A stretch of DNA of 64,000 bases from Flintibacter sp. KGMB00164 (GCF_008727735.1 NZ_CP044227.1:1674001-1738000), one strand, 5' to 3'; positions 43,719 through 52,666 are shown, numbered from the stretch's first letter. Program-made: numbers and translations. The notes: generated from the letters alone by a model not told the origin.

Positions 43719-44414
43719 ATGCTCATCGACATCCAAAACCTCTACAAGATATACAACGAGGGGAAGGAGAGCGAGGTGCGGGCGCTGGACGGTGTCTCCC
43801 TCCAAATCGACCGGGGAGAATTTGTGGCCATCGTGGGCCAGTCCGGCTCCGGCAAGTCCACCCTGATGAACGTGCTGGGCTGTCTGGATATCCCCACCTA
43901 CGGCCAATACCATCTCAACGGCACCGACGTCACCTCTCTTTCCGACCGCAGTCTGGCCCGCATCCGCAACCGGGAGATCGGCTTTATCTTCCAGGGTTAC
44001 AACCTCATTCAGGAGCTCAACGCCCTGGAAAACGTCACCCTTCCCCTGATCTATCAGGGTGTCTCCGTATGGGAGCGGGAAGAGATCGCCATGGCCGCCC
44101 TGGCCAAGGTGGGCATGGACGACCGTGCGCATCACCGCCCCAGCGAGATGTCCGGCGGCCAGCAGCAGCGGGTGGCCATCGCCCGGGCCATCGCCACCCA
44201 CCCTCCCATTATCATGGCCGACGAGCCCACCGGCGCGCTGGACTCTAAAACCGGGCGGCATGTGCTGGAGATCCTGCGCTCCCTCTACCGGGAGGGCACC
44301 ACGATACTGCTTATTACCCATGACGACGGCATCGCCGCTACCGCCCGGCGGGTGGTACGGCTGTCCGACGGCAAGGTGGTGGCGGATCACCCCCAGGAGG
44401 TGGACTGGACATGA
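43719..44414 (+). CDS. MacB/LolD-type ABC transporter ATPase
   Basis: 231 residues. Walker [10 protein letters not shown] near residue 39-47, signature [14 protein letters not shown], Walker [15 protein letters not shown], and the H-loop ITHDD. It belongs to the mechanotransmission (MacB/FtsE/LolD) group, as shown by [19 protein letters not shown]. The stop overlaps the permease start (ATGA). Drives export or extrusion rather than uptake. Confidence 0.95.
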   Translation: MLIDIQNLYKIYNEGKESEVRALDGVSLQIDRGEFVAIVGQSGSGKSTLMNVLGCLDIPTYGQYHLNGTDVTSLSDRSLARIRNREIGFIFQGYNLIQELNALENVTLPLIYQGVSVWEREEIAMAALAKVGMDDRAHHRPSEMSGGQQQRVAIARAIATHPPIIMADEPTGALDSKTGRHVLEILRSLYREGTTILLITHDDGIAATARRVVRLSDGKVVADHPQEVDWT

Positions 44415-45664
44415 ATTTATGGCAAGCCTTCAAAATGGCCTTCAAATCCATTTCCTGCAAAAAGACCCGCTCCTTTCTCACCATGCTGGGCATCATCATC
44501 GGCGTGGCCTCCGTGGTCATCATGGTCTCGGTGGTCCAGGGCCAGAACCAGAAGAGCATGGAGTATTTTGAAAAAATGGGCACCAACAAAATCAATGTCC
44601 GTGCCTACTCCTTCAGCGACATGAATAACGAAACCTCTCAAAAGCTGTATGACTATTGTCTCACCCTCAACCATCTGATCGACGGCATCACCCCCGACAT
44701 GGAGATCGGCCAAAAGCTCACCATTCAGTACGGCGCCAAAACCATTGCCGTCAACGACTGGGAGAACAGCCAGAACATGAGCTGGGAGGACATGATGCAC
44801 GTCAAGCTGGGTTCCGACCAGTACGGCGTGTGCAACAACTACACTCTGGCTGCGGGCCGGGAGCTCTCCTACCTGGACATAGAGAAAACCAATCCTGTCT
44901 GTGTTTTGGGCGCCGGAGCCAAAGAGAAGCTCTTCAACTTTATTGATCCCGTGGGCGAAACCATCACCATCAACGGGCAGCCCTTCCTGGTGGTCGGGTG
45001 GTACAACTCCATGGCTTTGGAAGGATGGCCCGAGCTGGACAACCTCATCGTTCTGCCCTACACCTTCAACCGCAGCCTCAACCAGAACAGCAACATTGAC
45101 ACCTACGTGGTCAAGGCCAAAAGTGCCTCCGCCACCACCGAGGCTCTCACCCTGCTGGACGCCTACTTATCCGGTCTCTTCCCCAAAAACGAGATGGGGT
45201 ACAGCGACTTTGGCGACTACTACGTGCAAAGTGACAACAGCGCGGCAGAAAACGTCCAGAACCAGAGCAACATGCAGGCCCTGGTGCTGGGCGCCATCGC
45301 CGGCATCTCCCTGCTGGTGGGCGGCATCGGCATCATGAACATCATGTTGGTCACCGTCACCGAGCGCACCCGGGAGATCGGCATCCGCAAGGCCATCGGC
45401 GCGGAGCGGCGCAGCATCATTGCTCAGTTCCTTATCGAGGCTGCCGTCATTTGCAGCATCGGCGGCATCATTGGCATCGCCATCGGTTACGTGGGCACGC
45501 TGATTGCCGGAAAATTGCTGCTGGACGGCATGATCCTTCTGCCCAGCATCCCCATTACCATCGGTGCATTCCTGTTTTCGGTGGTGCTCGGCATCCTCTT
45601 TGGCATGTACCCCGCGGTCAAGGCCTCCGGATTGCAGCCGGTGGTGGCCCTGCGGGCAGAGTAA
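44411..45664 (+). CDS. MacB/FtsX-type ABC permease
   Basis: 417 residues. One N-terminal span after FKSISCKKTRSFLTMLGIIIGVASVV (the classic MacB start), an extracellular domain of about 230 residues, and three C-terminal spans with GIGIMNIMLVTVTERTREIGIRKAIGA, the FtsX-type signature, ending YPAVKASGLQPVVALRAE. Four-base overlap with the ATPase. Likely partner of the adaptor at 42014. Confidence 0.94.
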   Translation: MNLWQAFKMAFKSISCKKTRSFLTMLGIIIGVASVVIMVSVVQGQNQKSMEYFEKMGTNKINVRAYSFSDMNNETSQKLYDYCLTLNHLIDGITPDMEIGQKLTIQYGAKTIAVNDWENSQNMSWEDMMHVKLGSDQYGVCNNYTLAAGRELSYLDIEKTNPVCVLGAGAKEKLFNFIDPVGETITINGQPFLVVGWYNSMALEGWPELDNLIVLPYTFNRSLNQNSNIDTYVVKAKSASATTEALTLLDAYLSGLFPKNEMGYSDFGDYYVQSDNSAAENVQNQSNMQALVLGAIAGISLLVGGIGIMNIMLVTVTERTREIGIRKAIGAERRSIIAQFLIEAAVICSIGGIIGIAIGYVGTLIAGKLLLDGMILLPSIPITIGAFLFSVVLGILFGMYPAVKASGLQPVVALRAE

Positions 45665-45682
45665 GAGATAGGAGACAAAACC

Positions 45683-48046
45683 ATGAAACGATATTCCATG
45701 ATCCACGGCCTGCTGGCCGCCGCACTGGCCGTCAATTTGGCCCTTCCTGTCACCGCCGCCGGAACCTCCTCCTTTACCGATGTCAGCGACAGCAACACCG
45801 CCCTCAACGCCGACATTCTCCGGCTGATGGGCGTGGTTTCCGGCACCGGAGGCAATCAGTTTAACCCCAACCAGGTCCTCACCCGCGCCCAGTTCTGCAC
45901 CATGGCAGTCAATTTTATGGGCTTGGGGGACCAAGTCGTCCTCCACTCCACCCGCACCATCTTCACCGATGTGACCTCCAAACACTGGGCCCGGGGCTAT
46001 GTAAATCTGGCCGCCTCCACCATGATCGGCGGGGATGCGGGCACGAGCGCGGACGGTGAGACCCCTGTGGCCGGCACGCCCCTCATCTCCGGCGTGGGTG
46101 ACGGACGCTTCCTCCCCGACGACCAGATCTCCTATGCCCAGGCGGTGACCATTCTCATCCGGGTGCTGGCCTACTCCAGCGATAAGGTTGGCGCGGTATG
46201 GCCTGACGGCTATCTCAACCTGGCCCAGTCCATCGGCCTGACCAAGGGCCTGTCTCTGCAGCCCGGCTCCTCCCTCACCCGCGCCCAGGCCGCCCAGCTT
46301 CTGGTCAACGCCCTCAAGTGCAAAACCGGAGACGGCAAGGTCTACTACACCACCCTGGGCGAGACCAAGGCGGACACCGTCCTTCTGGCCGTCAATGTGT
46401 CCACCGACACAGGAGACGCCATGGGCGCGGTGCGCACCTCCAACGGCACCTACCTCCCCCACATTGAGGATGCCGCCCCCACTGCCCTTCAGGGCCTGCG
46501 TGGCAGTCTGGTGCTCAACGACAACCAGGAGATCATCACCTTCATCCCCGACGACAGCGACTCGGTCACCATCACCCTCTCCGGCGACGCCCAGCCCGGC
46601 TATGTCAAGGCTGGCAACCAGCAGTACACCATCTCGGGCGACACACCGGTGTACACCCCCGACGCCCCCGAGGGCAAGAGCTATCTGGAGTGCTACACCT
46701 CCCTGTATTCCGGCACACAGATCACCCTGTTCACCCAGCGCGGCAAGGTGGTGGCCATCTACGCTACCAGCGGCTCCACTTCGGCCAGCTCGGATGCTGT
46801 GGTGGTCATGGACCGGGCTACTGTGGCTACCTTCCACCAACTCACCGGCGGCGCGACCAGCTTCAACATCATCAAGAACCGCCAGAAGATCAGCCTGTCC
46901 GACATCAAGCCCTACGACGTGGTCACCTATGACAGCCTGAGCAACACCCTTGTGGTCTCCGACCTGCGGATGACCTGCTACTATCAGGACGCCCAGCCCA
47001 CGGTGGCCACTCCCAAGACCATCAACGTCCTGGGCAACGAATTTACCGTCCTGGAGAGCGCCTGGAACACCACCAAGGACTTTAACCTGGGTTCCACCGT
47101 CACCCTGCTGCTCACCGCCGACGGCAAGGTGGCCGGTATGGCAAAGCCCAGCGCCCAGACCCGCTCCACCGCAATCGGTATGGTCAACGACGGCAAGGCT
47201 GTCATCTTCCTGCCTAACGGCGGCACTATGGAGCTGGAGGGCACGGTGTCCAACGCTTCTGCCGAGGGCCAGCTGGTCATCTTCTCCGCCGGCAAGAGCA
47301 GCTTTACCACCAGCAGTGCAGCCGAGAACCGGGCGCCCGGCCCCTTCAACGTGGATAAGATGACCTTGGGCGAGTACACCGTCATGGCCGGCGTACGGAT
47401 CTTTGAAAAGGTCAGCAGCAGCGGCGTGGTCCCCATCGACCTCAGCGATCTGTCCGGTTCCATCGAGGCCAAGAACATCGCCGGATACCACCGCAACAGC
47501 TCGGGCATGGTGGACTACATCATCCTCAACGACGTCACTGGAAACGCCTATGAGTACGGCATGATGGTGGGCAAGGATATCTCCACCGATCCCGTCTATG
47601 ACGAGAACGGCGAGCTGATCAGCGAAGGCTCCACCCGCACCCAATGGTCGCTGGTCCGCGGTCTGGGCGGCACCATCGAATTCAGCCCCGTGGCAGGCTA
47701 CAACGGCCGCAGCGGCGACATTGTGGGCGTAGTCACCTACAAGAACCGGGAAGACAAGGATATGATCCGCACCATTGTCCAGCTGGAGAAGTTCACCGGC
47801 GTCACCGCCAAGGACTTCTTCGAGAGCCAAGGCGATCTGTATGTGTCGGTCAACGGCCAGAATTACCGGGTAGCCGACAACGCGGAGTGCTACGGCGGCA
47901 TGGCCGGCAACCGCACCGACCCCGGCAGCTGGTTCCGCCAGCCCAAGCTCACCGACCGCGTCAACGCCATCAAGGCCTTCTCCAGCAAGCTCACCGTCTA
48001 TATCGATCCCACAGGCAAGCAGGTACGAGTCATTACGGCGGGCTGA
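45683..48046 (+). CDS. Large S-layer homology protein of exporter operon
   Basis: 787 residues. Signal peptide 1-25 (basic start, hydrophobic core, TAAGT cleavage zone). Three SLH modules in about 28-225: FTDVSDSNTALNADILRLMGVV, FTDVTSKHWARGYVNLAAST, and the WPDGYLNLAQSIGL segment, each ending in TRAQ or a similar turn. The remaining 560 residues are beta-rich, without a recognised domain, and contain repeated short basic-acidic turn motifs. SLH modules bind pyruvylated wall polymers. It starts 18 bases after the permease stop and is followed by a terminator, so it is the fourth gene of the exporter operon. Confidence 0.88.
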   Translation: MKRYSMIHGLLAAALAVNLALPVTAAGTSSFTDVSDSNTALNADILRLMGVVSGTGGNQFNPNQVLTRAQFCTMAVNFMGLGDQVVLHSTRTIFTDVTSKHWARGYVNLAASTMIGGDAGTSADGETPVAGTPLISGVGDGRFLPDDQISYAQAVTILIRVLAYSSDKVGAVWPDGYLNLAQSIGLTKGLSLQPGSSLTRAQAAQLLVNALKCKTGDGKVYYTTLGETKADTVLLAVNVSTDTGDAMGAVRTSNGTYLPHIEDAAPTALQGLRGSLVLNDNQEIITFIPDDSDSVTITLSGDAQPGYVKAGNQQYTISGDTPVYTPDAPEGKSYLECYTSLYSGTQITLFTQRGKVVAIYATSGSTSASSDAVVVMDRATVATFHQLTGGATSFNIIKNRQKISLSDIKPYDVVTYDSLSNTLVVSDLRMTCYYQDAQPTVATPKTINVLGNEFTVLESAWNTTKDFNLGSTVTLLLTADGKVAGMAKPSAQTRSTAIGMVNDGKAVIFLPNGGTMELEGTVSNASAEGQLVIFSAGKSSFTTSSAAENRAPGPFNVDKMTLGEYTVMAGVRIFEKVSSSGVVPIDLSDLSGSIEAKNIAGYHRNSSGMVDYIILNDVTGNAYEYGMMVGKDISTDPVYDENGELISEGSTRTQWSLVRGLGGTIEFSPVAGYNGRSGDIVGVVTYKNREDKDMIRTIVQLEKFTGVTAKDFFESQGDLYVSVNGQNYRVADNAECYGGMAGNRTDPGSWFRQPKLTDRVNAIKAFSSKLTVYIDPTGKQVRVITAG

Positions 48047-48069
48047 TTTTCTCCCTTTCCCATTCAAAA

Positions 48070-48102
48070 GGGGCGCGGCATAGCCGCGCCCCTTGCCTTT
48101 TT
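48070..48102 (+). terminator. Rho-independent terminator after exporter operon
   Basis: Perfect 10-base stem GGGGCGCGGC/GCCGCGCCCC (48070-48079 with 48083-48092), 3-base loop, then TTGCCTTTTTC. Confidence 0.88.
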
Positions 48103-48121
48103 CTTCATTCTATCCTATCAT

Positions 48122-48148
48122 AGCGGTGGGGCATTCTGCCCCATCGCT
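48122..48148 (+). promoter_or_regulatory. Hairpin just ahead of rlmA ribosome binding site
   Basis: 12-base stem with one G-T pair, AGCGGTGGGGCA (48122-48133) and TGCCCCATCGCT (48137-48148), 3-base loop, extendable by flanking ATCATA/TTATGAT. The ribosome binding site GAGGTGA follows 11 bases later. No T tract, so it is not a normal terminator. Confidence 0.5.
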
Positions 48149-48171
48149 GTTATGATCTTGAGGTGAATACT

Positions 48172-48993
48172 ATGAGTTTGTTCCGTTGTCCCCTGTGCGC
48201 CGCGCCTTTGACGCGGGGGGAACACGCCTATACCTGTCCCGCCGGCCACAGCTTTGATCTGGCCGCGGCCGGCTATACCCATCTCCTGCCTGCCAACCGC
48301 AAGCACTCCAAAAACCCCGGCGACGACAAGGCCATGGTGGCCGCCCGCTCCGCCTTTCTGGATAAGGGTTATTATGCCCCTCTGGCCAATGCGCTGTGCG
48401 ACTTAGCCGCCCGGGATTGCGTCCCCCACCCCGCCCTGTTGGACTGCGGCTGCGGCGAAGGGTACTACACCGCAGCCCTGGCCGCTCGTCTCGCTCAGGA
48501 GGGCCGCTTCGGTCCCATCGCCGGGGTGGACATCTCCAAATTTGCCCTGCGCCGGGCCGCCAAACGGGTCAAAGAGGGCGAATTTGCCGTGGCTTCGGTG
48601 TACCACCTGCCGGTGGCCGACGAGAGCGTGGACCTGCTCTTTAACGTCTTCTCCCCTCTGTGTCCCCAGGAGTTTGCCCGGGTGCTGCGCCAGGGAGGAT
48701 ACTTCTACTACGTGGTTCCCTCCGCCCTCCACCTGTGGGAGATGAAGTCGGTCCTCTATGACAAGCCCTACGAAAACGCCGTCAAACGGGAGGACTACCC
48801 CGGCTTTCAGTGGCTGGAGGCGGTGCCCCTGCGGTATACCGTCCATCTGGACTCCTCCCAGGACATTATGGCCCTGTTCGGCATGACCCCCTACGCCTGG
48901 AAGACTCCCAAGGCGGGGGTGGAGCGGCTGTCCGCGTTGGATGAGCTGAACACCCAGATCGGCTTTGACATCCACGTCTACCGCAAACTTTAG
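48172..48993 (+). CDS. rlmA: RlmA-type 23S rRNA guanine-N1 methyltransferase
   Basis: 273 residues from ATG at 48172; GAGGTGA is its ribosome binding site, so an in-frame GTG at 48163 is unlikely. N-terminal zinc finger with C6, C9, C22 and H26 (CPLC ... CPAGH), then a SAM-binding fold with LDCGCGEGYYTAAL and AGVDISKFALRRAAKR and the NVFSPLCPQEFARVL block. Methylates G745 or G748 of 23S rRNA; the G748 form (RlmAII/TlrB) contributes to tylosin resistance. Which of the two it is cannot be told here. Confidence 0.92.
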   Translation: MSLFRCPLCAAPLTRGEHAYTCPAGHSFDLAAAGYTHLLPANRKHSKNPGDDKAMVAARSAFLDKGYYAPLANALCDLAARDCVPHPALLDCGCGEGYYTAALAARLAQEGRFGPIAGVDISKFALRRAAKRVKEGEFAVASVYHLPVADESVDLLFNVFSPLCPQEFARVLRQGGYFYYVVPSALHLWEMKSVLYDKPYENAVKREDYPGFQWLEAVPLRYTVHLDSSQDIMALFGMTPYAWKTPKAGVERLSALDELNTQIGFDIHVYRKL

Positions 48994-48994
48994 A

Positions 48995-49042
48995 CTTTCT
49001 TTAATCTTTCTTTCTGGGGATTCAACCTTTGTGGGTTATACT
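48995..49042 (+). promoter_or_regulatory. Promoter region of BcrA-type operon with 11-base direct repeat
   Basis: CTTTCTTT at 48995-49002 and again at 49006-49013, an exact 11-base period, directly upstream of a promoter with TATACT (49037-49042) and no recognisable -35. The layout is that of a response-regulator-activated promoter. Confidence 0.5.
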
Positions 49043-49121
49043 GACCCTGTCAATGGGAGGAAGGAACCTCTCCCCCTCCTTATCAAGCCTTTATCCCAAC
49101 CCGAAAGAAAGGGGAAAGCAT

Positions 49122-50045
49122 ATGTCAGAAGCGATTTTACAAACTCAAGAGCTGACCCGGCGCTACGGCCACACCTTGGCCCTGGACCGGGCCAGCATCA
49201 CGGTAGAGAAGGGCCAGATCTTTGGCCTGGTAGGCCGAAACGGTGCGGGCAAGACCACCCTCATCCGCCTGATCTCCGGCCAGAGCATTCCCACCTCCGG
49301 CCAGATCTCCCTGTTTGGGCAGACCTCCGACTCCGGACTGAACCGTGCCCGCAGCCGCACCGGCGCCATGGTGGAGATTCCCTCCTTCTACCCATACCTC
49401 ACCGCCCGGCAGAATCTGGAGTACTACCGCATTCAGCGGGGCATTCCGGGCAAGAACTGCGTGGATGAGGCCCTGGAGCTGGTGAACCTCACCGAAACAG
49501 GGAAAAAGAAGTTCAAGACCTTCTCCCTGGGCATGAAGCAGCGCCTTGGACTGGCTCTGGCGCTTATGAACCAGCCGGAATTTCTCCTGCTGGATGAGCC
49601 CATCAACGGTCTGGACCCGGAGGGTATCGTGGAGTTTCGGGAACTGCTGCTGCGTCTGAACCGGGAGCGGCAGACCACCATTCTCATCTCCAGTCACATC
49701 CTCTCCGAGCTGTCCGCCCTGGCCACCCACTTTGGCTTCATCGAAAAGGGCAAGGTGCTGGAGACCATCTCCGGGGCCAACCTGCGGGAAAAGTGCCGGG
49801 AGTGCCTGGAGCTCACCGTGGACGACGCCCCTCGGGCTGCCCGGGTTCTGGAGCAGCAGCTGGGCACCCGGGATTACGAGGTGCTCCCCGGCAACCAACT
49901 GCGGGTGTACGCCTTCCTGGATGCCCCTCAGACCGTCAACCGCACCCTTCTGGAGCAGGGCGTGGGTCTCATCTCCACCCAGCAGAAGGACAGCAACCTG
50001 GAGGACTACTTCCTCAATCTGATTGGAGGTCGTCACCATGGTTAA
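49122..50045 (+). CDS. BcrA-type ABC transporter ATPase
   Basis: 307 residues from ATG at 49122 (AAAGGGGAAAG upstream). Walker A GRNGAGKTT near residue 38-46, signature FSLGMKQRLGLALAL, Walker B FLLLDEPINGLDPEG, and the DR-type C-terminal domain of the BcrA/DrrA group. Overlaps the first permease by eight bases. Related systems export peptide antibiotics such as bacitracin or lantibiotics. Confidence 0.94.
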   Translation: MSEAILQTQELTRRYGHTLALDRASITVEKGQIFGLVGRNGAGKTTLIRLISGQSIPTSGQISLFGQTSDSGLNRARSRTGAMVEIPSFYPYLTARQNLEYYRIQRGIPGKNCVDEALELVNLTETGKKKFKTFSLGMKQRLGLALALMNQPEFLLLDEPINGLDPEGIVEFRELLLRLNRERQTTILISSHILSELSALATHFGFIEKGKVLETISGANLREKCRECLELTVDDAPRAARVLEQQLGTRDYEVLPGNQLRVYAFLDAPQTVNRTLLEQGVGLISTQQKDSNLEDYFLNLIGGRHHG

Positions 50046-50847
50046 TTCCATTCAAGCTGAGATCTATAAGCTGACCCGGCGGCCTTATTTCTATGTCTTC
50101 AACCTGCTGTGCGCTCTCTTCGCTCTGCTGGTGGTCGGCTGTCTGGCCTACGTCAAGTATACCGCACCATCCAACCAGGACGCGATCAACTTTCCCTTTT
50201 CCCTGAACATCCTGCTCATGGGCATGCCCGTCGGCCTGTACCTGGTGGCAGTGGGCGGCGACGCGGTATTCTCTGAGCAGTATAAGTACAACACGTTGAA
50301 AAATGAGGTATCCTATGGTCTGACCCGGGTCCAGGTCTACCTGTCCCGGCTGGTGGTAACCCTGCTGCTCATGATTGTGGTCTTTGTGGTGACCATCGGG
50401 GTATATCTGCTGGCCTCTCTGGTGCTGCTGGGCATCCCCTCCGATGAGATGTCTATGATGTCCCTGGGCATGACCACCGCCCAGTCGGTGCAGATGATGA
50501 TGCAGATGCTGGAATACTACATTCTGGCCTCTTTCCCCCTTTGGCTGGGCGCCCTGTCTCTGGCCATCGCCTGTTATTTCCTCATTCGTGGCTCCAACAT
50601 GGCGGGCATCGCCTTTTTGGCACTCATGGTTGGTGTGCCTGCTGTACTGAACAATCTGGGCAAGTATGTCAATCCCGCATTCCACTCCCTCTATCACCTC
50701 ACTCTGGACTATATGGGCGGTCAGGTGATTTCTGCCCAAAACATGGACTGGGCTCTGATGAGCCGGTGCTGGCTGGTCGGCCTAGGCTGGACAGCCCTTT
50801 CCACCGCGGTGGGTTTGTTCTTCTTCTCCCGCCGGGAGATCAACTAA
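50038..50847 (+). CDS. ABC-2 type permease 1
   Basis: 269 residues from ATG at 50038 after GGAGG. Six membrane spans; begins NSIQAEIYKLTRRPYFYVF with the N-terminal helix typical of BcrB/LanE-G-like permeases. The loop after span 2 has SEQYKYNTLKNEVSYGLTR, the family's conserved cytoplasmic elbow. A Met-rich stretch (SDEMSMMSLGMTTAQSVQMMM) lies in the middle. Confidence 0.9.
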   Translation: MVNSIQAEIYKLTRRPYFYVFNLLCALFALLVVGCLAYVKYTAPSNQDAINFPFSLNILLMGMPVGLYLVAVGGDAVFSEQYKYNTLKNEVSYGLTRVQVYLSRLVVTLLLMIVVFVVTIGVYLLASLVLLGIPSDEMSMMSLGMTTAQSVQMMMQMLEYYILASFPLWLGALSLAIACYFLIRGSNMAGIAFLALMVGVPAVLNNLGKYVNPAFHSLYHLTLDYMGGQVISAQNMDWALMSRCWLVGLGWTALSTAVGLFFFSRREIN

Positions 50848-50863
50848 GAAAGGAAGGGTTCCG

Positions 50864-50941
50864 ATGAAAAAAATGCTCTTTACCGCCTTCCTCCTTCTTG
50901 GGGCTGCCCTGTGCCTGATTGCGTGGAAGAAGGGCCGCTGA
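50864..50941 (+). CDS. 25-residue single-span membrane microprotein
   Basis: ATG at 50864 with AAGGAAGGG upstream; stop TGA at 50939-50941; the next permease ATG is at 50943. Composition: MKK start, a hydrophobic helix of about 17 residues rich in Leu/Ala/Phe, and the basic end WKKGR. The ribosome binding site, tight spacing and sensible peptide argue for a real gene. No homologue is recognised. It may be a small subunit or regulator of the transporter; that is inference. Confidence 0.7.
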   Translation: MKKMLFTAFLLLGAALCLIAWKKGR

Positions 50942-50942
50942 G

Positions 50943-51740
50943 ATGGAAAACCTCATCCGTGCCGAGTTTTACCGGATGCGCTGCCGCCCCTGGCCGGTGA
51001 TCCTCATGGCCGCCTCTCTCCTCTTTGGTGTCGTGGTCATACTTTTTGCCGAGGCGATCCGCCCCCCGGAATGGGGCAACTGCACCTCAATGTTTGAGGC
51101 TCTCAGCTCCCTGCCCATTTTCGGCATGTTCTACGGGGCATGGTGTGCCGAGATCGCCAGCTCCCGGGTAAATAAGTTGGACATTCTGAAAAACGAGGCG
51201 GTCTTCGGCATCCCCCGCTGGCAGATGTTTCTCTCCCGGCTCAGTGCCGCCACCCTCATTGGCTGCGCTATGGCCCTGATGCTGGTGGTCTCGTCGGTAC
51301 TTCTCGCTTTTCTCTTCCTCCCCGGGAAAGAGGCTCTGCCCCAACTGGCAGCCAACCTGCTGGTGGAATTTCTCGTTGCCCTGCCCCTTTGGGTGGCCTG
51401 CGCATCCCTGTACCTGTGTCTGAAGCTGTTGTTTGCCTCCGACCTGGTTGCCGTGTTTGTCCTGTTTCTCTATCAGTTCCTTCTCTGGCCCATCCTGGGA
51501 GCCTGGTCCCTCCTGGACCCCAAGGCCTGGGTGATGAAGCTGCTGTGTACCTTGCACCTGATGACTCCCTTCTGGGGCAAGGGCGTGGACATCACTGAGA
51601 CTAATCTGGGTCTCTCAGTGTCTGTGAAGAATGGATTTATCATGCCCTCTCCTCTCTACTGCTGGGCGCTGGGACTGGGCTGGATCGTGTTCACTACGGT
51701 GGTATCGGTATGGGCTCTGCGGCGGCGGGAGCTACGGTAA
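50943..51740 (+). CDS. ABC-2 type permease 2
   Basis: 265 residues from ATG at 50943, one base after the microprotein stop. Six membrane spans; begins MENLIRAEFYRMRCRPW. The elbow motif SSRVNKLDILKNEAVFGIPRWQMFLSRL corresponds to that of permease 1 (NTLKNEVSYGLTR). Both permeases are of similar length and probably form a heterodimer with the ATPase. Confidence 0.9.
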   Translation: MENLIRAEFYRMRCRPWPVILMAASLLFGVVVILFAEAIRPPEWGNCTSMFEALSSLPIFGMFYGAWCAEIASSRVNKLDILKNEAVFGIPRWQMFLSRLSAATLIGCAMALMLVVSSVLLAFLFLPGKEALPQLAANLLVEFLVALPLWVACASLYLCLKLLFASDLVAVFVLFLYQFLLWPILGAWSLLDPKAWVMKLLCTLHLMTPFWGKGVDITETNLGLSVSVKNGFIMPSPLYCWALGLGWIVFTTVVSVWALRRRELR

Positions 51741-51769
51741 CTTTACTTTTCATTCGGGAGGTATTTCCC

Positions 51770-52666
51770 ATGGGGATCGCCCTTCTTCTCTCTCTCATAG
51801 CCCTTGCGGCGGTACTGCTTTTGCGGTACCGCCGCGGCCGCGCGCTCAGCCAGGCCGCGAGCCAACTCAAAGAGGCCCGGAGCCAGCCCGGCAAACGGCT
51901 GCGTCTGGCCGCGCCCGACCGGCCGGTGGAGGAGCTTTTGGCTCAAATCAACGGTTTGCTGGAGGACCGGGAGACCGAGACCCGCCAATTGCGGGAGCGG
52001 GAGGAGAGCCTGCGGCGGCAAATCGCCAACGTTTCCCACGACCTGCGTACCCCTCTCACCTCCATTTTGGGCTATCTCCAGCTGCTGGAAGGCGATCTGA
52101 AGCCGGAAGAGCGGTCCCGATACCTCCAGGTAGTGGAGGAGCGCGCCCGGGTACTTCAGGAGCTCATCACCGCCTTTTACGACCTGTCCCGCATTGAGGG
52201 CGGCGAGTACCCCCTGGAGATCCAGCCCGTGGACCTGCGCCGCCGCCTGGAGCCTTTGCTGGCCAGTTTTTATGACGACTTCCAGCAGGCAGGATTTCAG
52301 GTGGAGGTGGAGCTGGAGGAAGGCCTGCCTCCGGTACTGGCTGACCCCGGCGGAGTCACGCGGGTACTCACCAATTTGCTGAGCAACGCCCTGAAGCACG
52401 GCAGCACCGCGCTGACCATACGTCTTTTCCGGGAAGGAGATTTCCTTGTCACCTCTTTCTCCAACGACGCGCCCCACCTCACCCAGGAGGACCTGCCCCG
52501 GGTGTTTGAACGCTTTTACACCGGTGACCAGATGCGCACTGGACAAAACACCGGCCTGGGCCTGGCCATCGTCAAGGCTCTGGCCCAGCGCATGGGCCAC
52601 ACCGCCTTCGCCCAGCTGGAAAATGGGGTATTCACCGTGGGAGTGCGCTGGCATATGTACCGTTAA
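51770..52666 (+). CDS. Sensor histidine kinase next to ABC exporter, no adjacent regulator
   Basis: 298 residues from ATG at 51770 after GGGAGGT. One N-terminal membrane span (about 3-18) and almost nothing outside the cell, as in intramembrane-sensing kinases of peptide-antibiotic systems. Then a coiled HAMP-like stretch, the phospho-acceptor helix NVSHDLRTPLTSILGYLQLL, and a HATPase domain with NLLSNALKHG and TGLGLAIVKALAQ. Ends next to a convergent DUF6514 gene. Its likely partner is the response regulator at 36849-37541. Confidence 0.93.
   Translation: MGIALLLSLIALAAVLLLRYRRGRALSQAASQLKEARSQPGKRLRLAAPDRPVEELLAQINGLLEDRETETRQLREREESLRRQIANVSHDLRTPLTSILGYLQLLEGDLKPEERSRYLQVVEERARVLQELITAFYDLSRIEGGEYPLEIQPVDLRRRLEPLLASFYDDFQQAGFQVEVELEEGLPPVLADPGGVTRVLTNLLSNALKHGSTALTIRLFREGDFLVTSFSNDAPHLTQEDLPRVFERFYTGDQMRTGQNTGLGLAIVKALAQRMGHTAFAQLENGVFTVGVRWHMYR

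Noticed and set aside
45167-48067. A 966-residue minus-strand open frame over the SLH gene
   Set aside because: Antisense shadow; the plus strand has a signal peptide, SLH modules and a ribosome binding site.
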